Below are positions 1-5,419 of a stretch of 6,646 nt of DNA, in pieces. Positions within the stretch are counted from its first letter, which is position 1. The number at the start of each line of letters is the position of its first letter. The stretch is from positions 1 to 6,646 of the forward strand of contig WAMZ01000072.1 of assembly GCA_015522055.1 (NCBI GenBank), given 5' to 3'. The position numbers and the translations under genes are program-made. The notes beneath the pieces were generated by a model that was given only the letters and a program-made list of their open reading frames with translations, was not told where the DNA came from and ran no database searches. This stretch comes from Candidatus Geothermarchaeota archaeon (lineage in GTDB: Archaea; Thermoproteota; Nitrososphaeria; Geothermarchaeales; JDFR-13).

Positions 1-4
1 CTAG

Positions 5-70
5 ATGCTTACAGGTTATATCTATGCTTATATATTGATAAACAGTGTTATTTAATTGAGCATAAGCATA
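5..70. repeat. Repeated ATGCTTA motifs flanking the hsp20 promoter
   Basis: ATGCTTA occurs at 5-11 and again within TATGCTTAT at 23-31, overlapping the TATA box. The exact reverse complement ATAAGCATA lies at 62-70, at the start of the predicted transcript. That downstream site is also a perfect tandem hexamer, AGCATA at 59-64 and 65-70. The repeats are read directly from the sequence. Their spacing around the promoter suggests binding sites for a repressor or heat-shock regulator, but that role is inference. Confidence 0.5.
26..36 (+). promoter_or_regulatory. TATA box of the hsp20 gene
   Basis: The AT-rich element GCTTATATATT fits an archaeal TATA box. From its centre, transcription would be expected to start near base 57, leaving a leader of about 27 bases that contains the ribosome binding site. 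One copy of a repeated TATGCTTAT motif (23-31) overlaps the box. The start point is inferred from spacing only. Confidence 0.6.
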
Positions 71-71
71 T

Positions 72-77
72 GGTGAG
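72..77 (+). promoter_or_regulatory. Shine-Dalgarno site of hsp20
   Basis: GGTGAG lies 6 bases before the ATG at 84 and matches the archaeal anti-Shine-Dalgarno core (complement of GGAGGTGATC). It supports that start over the ATG at 70, which is out of frame. Confidence 0.65.
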
Positions 78-83
78 TGTTAT

Positions 84-572
84 ATGCCGAGGGACGATTT
101 CTGGGATGATGAAGACGACCCACTATTCAAGATAATGAGGGATATGATGAAGAGGATGGAGAGGATATTTAGGGAGATGGATTTATTCGATGAAGATATG
201 TTTAGGGGTAAGCCTATGATTAGGGGCTTCTCAGTAACCATCGGCCCCGATGGTGTCCCTAGGGTTAGAGAGTTCGGGCCCGGAATACATACTGAGGAGC
301 CGAGGATGGAGGAGGGTGAGGAGATTCAGCCAGATATTATAGAGCAGGAGGATGGATACCTAATCGTGATTGACTTGCCAGGGATAGATGAGAATACACT
401 TAGGCTGAGGCTGGAGGGAGATAGACTACTCGTTAAAGCCGAGGGTAAACGTAAGATACTTAAATATATACAGCTCCCCGAGAAAATCAGGGGAGAGATA
501 GAGAATTACGAATATAACAATGGAGTATTAACGATAAATATAAGGAAGAAGAAGGGGTTGAGGCTACTCTAA
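84..572 (+). CDS. hsp20: Small heat shock protein, Hsp20/alpha-crystallin family (archaeal type)
   Basis: ATP-independent holdase chaperone predicted to bind unfolding proteins in the cytoplasm. The 162-residue product has an Asp/Met-rich N-terminus (1-45), then GFSVTIGPDG (48-57) and a VREFG motif (61-65), which are typical of an archaeal Hsp20 subgroup. The alpha-crystallin domain spans about 82-156, with the DLPG turn at 97-100 and the family hallmark NNGVLTI at 145-151. The domain is compact: the stretch between the strand near 113-121 and LPE (131-133) is short, so the long dimerisation loop (beta-6) of classical small heat shock proteins appears to be missing. The C-terminus ends in LRLL, which may stand in for the I-x-I oligomerisation motif. 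It has its own TATA box and a good ribosome site. The family is clear; its oligomeric state cannot be told from sequence. Confidence 0.93.
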   Translation: MPRDDFWDDEDDPLFKIMRDMMKRMERIFREMDLFDEDMFRGKPMIRGFSVTIGPDGVPRVREFGPGIHTEEPRMEEGEEIQPDIIEQEDGYLIVIDLPGIDENTLRLRLEGDRLLVKAEGKRKILKYIQLPEKIRGEIENYEYNNGVLTINIRKKKGLRLL

Positions 573-622
573 ATTTAAACAATTATCTCGATTTATCTAG
601 AGTTAATTATATCCTTCTGTTT

Positions 623-1288
623 CTATCCCCTACCGATAAGTTTAGCTATAGTTGCTGCTAGTGGTGGCAGTGACCTAGTCTGAACCAATACCCTACCTGG
701 GCCATGGAGCTCCGCAACAACGCCCTCACCGCCTAGGAAGAAGCTCTTCCATCCACCGAATTTCCTGATCTTGTAATCTATGGATGAGTCCATGGCCACG
801 AAATGGAAGTTATCTAGTATCATGCTCTCACCCGGCCTTAACTCTATGGTCTCAATGGCGCCGTAGCTATTTACCCAGACACCACCGCGGCCTGTGACCT
901 TTAGCCATACAAGCTCTCCCTCGGCAAGCAGCCCCTTAAATCCTTTCCATGCAACCGTCAATCTTGTATCGCCGTGTGAGACGAGGAAACTCATATCCTG
1001 CACTATAAGCTCCCCATCCAACTCTAGATACTTAATGTCTCCTGGTAGGGATGGGGCGAACCAAAGCGCTGTAGGTGTCCTTGCGATAAACGTATTCAGG
1101 AAGATCGATTCACCTCCAGCAAGTCTCCTGGCCAATGCAGTGAGTATACCACCACCTGTATGGGTCTTAACCTCATAATCTCCCTTACCCGCTACGAAGG
1201 CACCGGCCTCAGCCGTAACAGACTCACCAGGATTCAGATTAATCTTCAACATTGCATAGGCCGGGCCCTGAACGATTTCCCACTTCAT
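623..1288 (-). CDS. AIM24 / TIGR00266 family protein
   Basis: The 221-residue product matches the AIM24 family, named after a yeast mitochondrial biogenesis protein and widespread in bacteria and archaea with no settled biochemical function. Visible signatures are the N-terminal PGESVTAEAGAF region (20-31), a glycine triplet at 45-47, GGESIFLNTF (58-67), and the C-terminal pair GEGVVAE (187-193) and GPGRVLVQTR (196-205). Family members fold as repeated beta-sandwich halves, and the many short beta-prone segments here agree. There is no signal peptide; a mildly hydrophobic tail (207-218) ends the protein. It runs convergent with hsp20 (50 bases between stops) and divergent from the ABC operon. 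The ATG has no Shine-Dalgarno site and sits about one TATA-to-start distance from its promoter, suggesting a leaderless message. The family call is firm; the role is unknown. Confidence 0.88.
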   Translation of the reverse strand: MKWEIVQGPAYAMLKINLNPGESVTAEAGAFVAGKGDYEVKTHTGGGILTALARRLAGGESIFLNTFIARTPTALWFAPSLPGDIKYLELDGELIVQDMSFLVSHGDTRLTVAWKGFKGLLAEGELVWLKVTGRGGVWVNSYGAIETIELRPGESMILDNFHFVAMDSSIDYKIRKFGGWKSFFLGGEGVVAELHGPGRVLVQTRSLPPLAATIAKLIGRG

Positions 1289-1311
1289 ATAAAGAACTTA
1301 ATCAAATGGGG

Positions 1312-1322
1312 TTAATATATGG
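1312..1322 (-). promoter_or_regulatory. TATA box of the AIM24-family gene, probably leaderless
   Basis: On the minus strand this reads CCATATATTAA. Its centre is roughly 26-30 bases from the ATG at 1288, so transcription would begin at or within a few bases of the start codon. No Shine-Dalgarno-like sequence precedes the ATG, which agrees with a leaderless message. Confidence 0.5.
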
Positions 1323-1347
1323 TATAGTAAAAAGCCTTGGGTTGAAA

Positions 1348-1360
1348 CCTTATATATAAT
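1348..1360 (+). promoter_or_regulatory. TATA box of the ABC export operon
   Basis: CCTTATATATAAT is a strong TATA box, with GAAACC just upstream where a TFB recognition element would lie. Predicted start is near base 1380, giving a leader of about 54 bases before the ATG at 1434. The leader overlaps a dyad (1370-1405). A weak GGTG at 1420-1423 is the only candidate ribosome site. Confidence 0.6.
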
Positions 1361-1369
1361 ATGAGTACA

Positions 1370-1405
1370 ATGAATCATATATTAATTCGAAAACTTTGGA
1401 TTCAT
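1370..1405. repeat. Inverted repeat at the predicted ABC operon transcription start
   Basis: ATGAATC (1370-1376) and GATTCAT (1399-1405) are perfect reverse complements separated by 22 bases. The palindrome TTCGAA (1386-1391) sits within one base of the same centre. Position around the predicted start site suggests an operator, by inference only. Confidence 0.35.
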
Positions 1406-1433
1406 ATCACGTAATTTTTGGTGTATCCAAGTT

Positions 1434-2363
1434 ATGTATGCACTTGAGGCAATAGAGATTATCAAGGTATATGGCCAAACCAGGGTATTGGATAAAGTTA
1501 CGATAAGAGTCAATGCTGGGGAGATATATGGCTTACTGGGGCCCAATGGGGCTGGCAAGTCTACACTGATGGAGATTATATTGGGGTTGAGGAGGCAGGA
1601 TTCGGGCACGGTAAAGATTTTTGGTGTCGAGACTAGGAATAGAGATTTCGATAAAAAACTGGTCGGATATGTGCCCCAAGACCACCTCCTATATGAGAAT
1701 CTATCTGGCATAGATAACATAAAATACTTCGCAGGCTTGTACGGAGTCCCTAGGAAGGCATTTAAAGAGAGATTGGATAGTCTCAAAAATTTCCTGGAAC
1801 TCGATGACAATATATTGAAGAAGGATGTCGTTAAGTTATCGGGTGGTCAGAGGAGGAGGGTCGCATTAGCAGCATCTTTGATAGCCGACCCAAAGATAAT
1901 TATTATGGATGAGCCGACCACCGGTTTAGATCCAAATATCAGGAGGGACTTCTGGAGGCTGATTACCGACCTAAATAAGGAGGGTAAGACAATTTTATTG
2001 TCTACCCATTATATGGAAGAAGCAGATGAATTATGTGACCGGGTATCTATAATCGATAGAGGCAGGATTCTAGTGACTGGGGCTCCCGACGATTTGAAGA
2101 AACAATATGGTGGCGAGGAATCTATAATACTGAGGCTTAAGAGTAGATATTTAGACCATGCGCAGATGTTGTTTGAGGATATGGGAGGTTCAATAGTAGC
2201 CAATGAATATATAAAGATTCCCGGGTTAAACGAGGTTGATATACCGAGGGTTAAGAAGAGTCTCGATGAGACTGGTATACCGGTTGAGGGAATAGAGGTT
2301 AGGAGGCCAACCCTAGAGGACGTATTTATAAACCTGACTGGTAGGAGGCTTGTCGAGGAATGA
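1434..2363 (+). CDS. ABC transporter ATP-binding protein (ABC-2 export type)
   Basis: Cytoplasmic ATPase subunit that would power the permease encoded next to it. All nucleotide-binding elements are present in order: Walker A GPNGAGKST (36-44), Q-loop Gln82, signature LSGGQ (135-139), Walker B ending IIIMDE (155-160), D-loop GLD (164-166) and switch His192. The segment from about 225 to the end, closing with PTLEDVFINLTG, is the C-terminal accessory region (DUF4162-like) common in ATPases of ABC-2 drug, lipid or polysaccharide exporters. The length of 309 residues is normal for this group. The stop overlaps the permease start by four bases (ATGA), so the two are co-translated. The ATG at 1434 is preferred because the ABC core begins immediately after it. 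The substrate cannot be read from the sequence. Confidence 0.95.
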   Translation: MYALEAIEIIKVYGQTRVLDKVTIRVNAGEIYGLLGPNGAGKSTLMEIILGLRRQDSGTVKIFGVETRNRDFDKKLVGYVPQDHLLYENLSGIDNIKYFAGLYGVPRKAFKERLDSLKNFLELDDNILKKDVVKLSGGQRRRVALAASLIADPKIIIMDEPTTGLDPNIRRDFWRLITDLNKEGKTILLSTHYMEEADELCDRVSIIDRGRILVTGAPDDLKKQYGGEESIILRLKSRYLDHAQMLFEDMGGSIVANEYIKIPGLNEVDIPRVKKSLDETGIPVEGIEVRRPTLEDVFINLTGRRLVEE

Positions 2364-3529
2364 GGAGGATATTAACTATAGCGAAGTATGATACGAAGAT
2401 AATGCTCAAGGTTAAGGAAGCGCTCTTTTGGAACATGGCCTTCCCAATCATCCTGATGCTACTATTCGCGGCCATCTTCAGCGGCGGTGGGTCAATAACT
2501 ATTGATATTGGCATATTAGATCAAGATAATACCGAATTATCCCAGGCCATAGTCGATATATTCAATTCGACAAACGTCACTAAAGTTGTGATATTGGATA
2601 GCAACGAGACCCTTTATAATATGCTGAAGAAACGGGACCTCAATGCATACATCATTATTCCTGAGGGCTTCGGTGCAAACATAACGAGTGGGCGCCAAGC
2701 AACTATTGATGTCTACATAGATAATACTGATCCAAATACGGCCGACATAACGAGAGGAATAATACAGGGAGTTATAGATAGATTCAATGAGATGTCTAGA
2801 GAGATTATTGAGGGCTTCCTATTGAGGACGGGTAGAGTCAATCAAAGCATGATAGGATTTATGAGAACATATGCAGAGACTATTAATCTAGATATAGAGC
2901 CCGTAGTCGGGACAGAGAATATCCAGTATAAAGAGTTCCTATTGACTGGTATAATAGCATATGGATTCCTATTCTCATCAATGGTATCTGCGACTGCCTC
3001 AATAGTGAATGAGAAGAAGGCTGGGACGATAAAGAGACTTATACTCACACCAGTACGTCCGATCGAGATACTACTTGGAAAGACATTCGGCGCGCTACTC
3101 CTAACCCTAATATACACGGCGTTGGTTTTCGCAGTGGGCCTACCAACCCTCCAGCCAAAAATCTATCTAAATATTCCGGATCTACTTATAGTTGTGGTCC
3201 TTGGAAGCCTATGCGGAATATCCATAGGCCTAATCATATCCGCCCTATCTAAGACCCCGGAGGGGGCGAGTGGATTCGCGATCGTACTCGGAATATTCCT
3301 ACAATGGTTTATAGGTATCTGGTTCCCACTGGAACTACTGCCCGATTACCTAAGAATATTAACGGACTATATTCCCATGAAGAGAGCTCTGGACGTTATA
3401 AGGGGAATACTACTTTACGGAGAATCCATAGCTTTATATCTTAATGAAATCATGTATCTATCGATATTCATAATCATTGTATATGCGGTTGGGGCAGCCA
3501 TATTGTCAAAATCCTTGAGCACAATATAG
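2360..3529 (+). CDS. ABC-2 type transporter permease
   Basis: Membrane subunit of the exporter. The 389-residue layout is that of ABC2_membrane_3 proteins: one N-terminal membrane helix (about 22-41), a large extracytoplasmic domain (about 42-190), then about five helices (roughly 192-213, 237-262, 274-296, 303-323, 363-385). The cytoplasmic stretch EKKAGTIKRLILTPV (about 218-232), between the second and third helices, corresponds to the conserved ER-x-GT coupling segment of this family. The external domain carries five N-x-S/T sequons (Asn69, 72, 82, 107, 161), compatible with archaeal N-glycosylation. Translation starts inside the ATPase stop codon; GGAGG at 2344-2348 may help initiation. 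The partner ATPase is certain from context. Possible cargoes include drugs, lipids or surface polymers, with nothing here to choose among them. Confidence 0.92.
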   Translation: MRRILTIAKYDTKIMLKVKEALFWNMAFPIILMLLFAAIFSGGGSITIDIGILDQDNTELSQAIVDIFNSTNVTKVVILDSNETLYNMLKKRDLNAYIIIPEGFGANITSGRQATIDVYIDNTDPNTADITRGIIQGVIDRFNEMSREIIEGFLLRTGRVNQSMIGFMRTYAETINLDIEPVVGTENIQYKEFLLTGIIAYGFLFSSMVSATASIVNEKKAGTIKRLILTPVRPIEILLGKTFGALLLTLIYTALVFAVGLPTLQPKIYLNIPDLLIVVVLGSLCGISIGLIISALSKTPEGASGFAIVLGIFLQWFIGIWFPLELLPDYLRILTDYIPMKRALDVIRGILLYGESIALYLNEIMYLSIFIIIVYAVGAAILSKSLSTI

Positions 3530-3539
3530 AAGTAGTGGA

Positions 3540-3549
3540 CATATATACT
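3540..3549 (+). promoter_or_regulatory. Possible TATA box of the YdjM-like gene
   Basis: CATATATACT lies just after the permease stop. Its predicted start is near base 3570, about 19 bases before the ATG. It is a weaker match than the other boxes, so read-through from the ABC operon is also possible. Confidence 0.35.
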
Positions 3550-3579
3550 GAAAAATCATCCAATTAAGGTTGGGGGCAC

Positions 3580-3585
3580 GGTGAT
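3580..3585 (+). promoter_or_regulatory. Shine-Dalgarno site of the YdjM-like gene
   Basis: GGTGAT precedes the ATG at 3589 by only 3-4 bases. It is a good match to the archaeal anti-Shine-Dalgarno sequence and fixes the start. Confidence 0.55.
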
Positions 3586-3588
3586 TTT

Positions 3589-4131
3589 ATGGAGAAACTC
3601 ACCCACCTCCTAGTAGGCGTATTGGTTGGCATGGCATTAATGAGGCTTGGCTTCGGCGCAGTAGCCAGCTTCACAGCGACCCTTGCATCAATACTACCCG
3701 ATATAGACTGGATGATAGATAAGGCTTGGATAAGTAGGGAAAGCTTGATAAGAAGGGTGTGGAAGAGATTAACAGGTAGGGGCTTCCATAGGACACTTCT
3801 ACATAATATCTGGATCCCAATATTAGCCGACTCAATTATCATTCTGATATTCGGCTTGAACGTGGCGTTGGTGACCGCCTTCACCTTAGGATACATAAGC
3901 CATCTAGCCCTGGATAGCCTAACCAAGACAGGTATCTTCTGGCTGTGGCCAATAGGGGATGAAAATATTACAGGCAGGAGGAGGTTCCATTTAAATTGGA
4001 GGATAACCACCGGGAAAGGGTGGGAGAAAGCTATCCAGATATTCCTAACTATCCTCCTTACCTATATATTTATAGAGAACAGTCCTGCAATGAGGAATTT
4101 GATAAATAAATTTTTTGAGAACCTTCTCTGA
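3589..4131 (+). CDS. YdjM-like membrane-bound metal-dependent hydrolase
   Basis: The 180-residue product fits the YdjM family (PF04307), integral membrane proteins predicted to be metal-dependent hydrolases; no substrate is established. Candidate metal ligands are spread over the family motifs: His6 in THLLVG, Asp38 and Asp40 in LPDIDW (36-41), His67 and His72 in HRTLLHN (67-73), and His105 and Asp109 in GYISHLALDSLT (101-112), followed by the aromatic WLWP (118-121). Hydrophobic helices lie at about 7-35, 74-90, 92-108 and 148-164. It follows the ABC operon by 59 bases on the same strand, with its own ribosome site and a possible weak promoter, so co-transcription is possible but not shown. 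The stop codon is 4 bases from that of the convergent superoxide reductase. Family confident, biochemical role unknown. Confidence 0.85.
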   Translation: MEKLTHLLVGVLVGMALMRLGFGAVASFTATLASILPDIDWMIDKAWISRESLIRRVWKRLTGRGFHRTLLHNIWIPILADSIIILIFGLNVALVTAFTLGYISHLALDSLTKTGIFWLWPIGDENITGRRRFHLNWRITTGKGWEKAIQIFLTILLTYIFIENSPAMRNLINKFFENLL

Positions 4132-4135
4132 ATGC

Positions 4136-4513
4136 TCATTCAACTGTTATCTGTTTCCTGGACTCCCACAAACCATGTAGGTTACAGTATTCGACGGCGT
4201 AGAGGACCCCGCTCTTCTTTAGAGTTAATGTAAGCGTCACATCGGGCTCTGCATACTCAGGGGTCATCTCTATCTTAGCCATTGTAATCGGGTTGAAGAC
4301 TCGCCCATCCTCCTTGAAGAAGACCTCAATATATCTTATTGAATGCTGGACCGTATTGGGGTGTGGCCCAACCTTAATCGTCACCTTGAATGGCTCACCC
4401 GCAGTGACCTTGTCCGGCGCCTCAATCTTCGGAGTATGCGTCTCGACCTTTGATACGGCCTCGCCAGATGCCTCCTCAGGGGTATAAATTAAGTCACCAA
4501 ACTTCTCCGCCAT
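4136..4513 (-). CDS. sor: Class II superoxide reductase (neelaredoxin type), lysine-less variant
   Basis: Reduces superoxide to hydrogen peroxide without making oxygen, as anaerobes and microaerophiles do. The 125-residue protein has one iron centre and no N-terminal desulforedoxin domain, so it is the one-iron class. All five ligands of the Fe(His)4Cys site are visible: His26, His51 and His57 in HPNTVQH (51-57), and Cys110 and His113 in YCNLHGLWE (109-117). The 25- and 6-residue spacings of the first three histidines match those I recall for the Pyrococcus enzyme. The usual E-K-H-x-P motif reads E24-T25-H26-T27-P28, so the conserved lysine that helps draw superoxide to the iron is Thr, while the Glu is kept. 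A similar Thr variant is known, as I recall, from Ignicoccus hospitalis. Start is fixed by an excellent GGTGATC site. No rubredoxin or other electron donor is encoded nearby. Confidence 0.93.
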   Translation of the reverse strand: MAEKFGDLIYTPEEASGEAVSKVETHTPKIEAPDKVTAGEPFKVTIKVGPHPNTVQHSIRYIEVFFKEDGRVFNPITMAKIEMTPEYAEPDVTLTLTLKKSGVLYAVEYCNLHGLWESRKQITVE

Positions 4514-4516
4514 ACT

Positions 4517-4524
4517 AGATCACC
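4517..4524 (-). promoter_or_regulatory. Shine-Dalgarno site of the superoxide reductase gene
   Basis: On the minus strand GGTGATCT precedes the ATG at 4513, with only 3-4 bases between. GGTGATC is a full match to the archaeal anti-Shine-Dalgarno complement, the best in this window, and implies efficient initiation. Confidence 0.7.
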
Positions 4525-4563
4525 ACAGAACAGTAATTATAGAATATTATTTAGTGGTCGAGG

Positions 4564-4576
4564 CGTATATAGCTTT
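4564..4576 (-). promoter_or_regulatory. TATA box of the superoxide reductase gene
   Basis: On the minus strand this reads AAAGCTATATACG. The predicted start is near base 4543, giving a leader of about 30 bases that includes the GGTGATC site. The box lies in the 97-base gap after the upstream membrane protein gene, so the reductase probably has its own transcript. Confidence 0.5.
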
Positions 4577-4610
4577 AGCATCAAATACTATCAAAGCATA
4601 TTTTAGCTTA

Positions 4611-5297
4611 TTAGCTTGTCTCGATCCTCCGAAGCTGCTCACCACAACCCAGGTATATGACTGTAGATGAGAGGCCTATCACTATATGGCCCGCGAAGGA
4701 TATCAATGGTGATGCGAGTATTATGAAGCCGAGGGCCATACCAGCTGCCCCAACCCTAAACTTCCTATTCCCCAGATGCTTACCCAAATTATAAATGGTC
4801 AATGAGAATAGTATGCCACCCAATGCAAATACATATACAGCTGGGGCATCGACGACTAGGGAGGTGGCTATAATGAACTCGTGGATCGAGAATTCAGTCG
4901 CCCCACCAACGACGGGGAAGTGGCTTATATAATACCAGACGGTCTCTGTGAAGAACCTGCTGAATATAATTATGAAAACCCCGCCTATAATCATCAATAG
5001 CCCGCCGACCTTGCCGAAGTCATATTTATCGGGCCCCACCTCAACAAAGGAGACCGATGCATAATACCAGTAGACAACCGCAACCAATTCTAAGGCGAAG
5101 GGGGCCAACTCGAAGGTGGGAAATATTAGTCCAGATGAATATGCCCCCGATAGAGCCTTATAAATCTCCATAGGACTAATGATCAAGGGTATATAAATTG
5201 ATATGGTTAGGATGAGAGAGGATATGAATAGAATAGCCCCATTCTTAAGAGATACAAGCCCCTTGGCTAAGTGGCCTACACCACGCTCTCGATCCAT
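4611..5297 (-). CDS. Multi-pass membrane protein of unknown function (possibly DUF973-like)
   Basis: I do not recognise a defined function. From the ATG at 5297 the product is 228 residues with about six or seven membrane segments (roughly 20-41, 65-84, 97-116, 139-169 as one or two, and 182-217 as two). Tyr/Gly-rich loops carry GPDKYDFGKVGG (88-99) and IYNLGKHLGNRKFRVG (168-183). The KxxNGAILF start, the F-x-x-GG-LL-x-I-x-GG segment and the YxLGK linker before the last helices recall archaeal DUF973 proteins; that resemblance is from memory and uncertain. The frame stays open upstream to a TTG at 5360, but a TATA box at 5369-5380 predicts transcription from about 5348, downstream of that TTG, so the ATG is preferred although no clear ribosome site precedes it. 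The N-terminus is therefore somewhat uncertain. Confidence 0.7.
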   Translation of the reverse strand: MDRERGVGHLAKGLVSLKNGAILFISSLILTISIYIPLIISPMEIYKALSGAYSSGLIFPTFELAPFALELVAVVYWYYASVSFVEVGPDKYDFGKVGGLLMIIGGVFIIIFSRFFTETVWYYISHFPVVGGATEFSIHEFIIATSLVVDAPAVYVFALGGILFSLTIYNLGKHLGNRKFRVGAAGMALGFIILASPLISFAGHIVIGLSSTVIYLGCGEQLRRIETS

Positions 5298-5368
5298 CTC
5301 TAAAAGACAATTAATATTTCTACACTTTATTACTATTGTGTAACTATAGTAACCATCCAATCCAAATA

Positions 5369-5380
5369 GCTATATAAAAC
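5369..5380 (-). promoter_or_regulatory. TATA box of the membrane protein gene
   Basis: On the minus strand GTTTTATATAGC is a good archaeal TATA box. Its predicted start, near base 5348, lies downstream of the TTG at 5360 and about 50 bases upstream of the ATG at 5297. This argues for the shorter protein. Confidence 0.55.
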
Positions 5381-5419
5381 ATGTAAATTTGTAATATATC
5401 GACATAACAGGGATTGCCC

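Noticed and set aside
101..112. ATGATGA resembling a C box of a C/D guide RNA
   Set aside because: It lies in the coding sequence for Asp-rich Hsp20 residues, and no suitably spaced D and D'/C' boxes were seen.
894..1178. Plus-strand open frame inside the AIM24-family gene
   Set aside because: It has no family resemblance and no ribosome site, and it lies entirely antisense to a well-supported gene.
1382..1810. Minus-strand open frame of 142 codons over the start of the ABC ATPase gene
   Set aside because: It is the antisense of Walker A coding sequence, with low-complexity Ser/Leu/Pro composition. The ATPase frame is unambiguous.
3564..4010. Minus-strand open frame of 148 codons over the YdjM-like gene
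   Set aside because: It is an antisense shadow. The plus frame carries the conserved His/Asp motifs and a ribosome site.
4577..4617. Short direct repeats (ATCAAA twice, TTAGCTT/ATTAGCTT) between the membrane protein and superoxide reductase genes
   Set aside because: They are short, AT-rich and partly within the stop region of the membrane protein gene; they are easily explained by chance composition.
5298..5360. N-terminal extension of the membrane protein to a TTG start at 5360
   Set aside because: The predicted transcription start (about 5348) lies downstream of the TTG. The extra 21 residues are Cys/Asn/Tyr-rich and unlike the rest of the protein, and an ATG is available at 5297.
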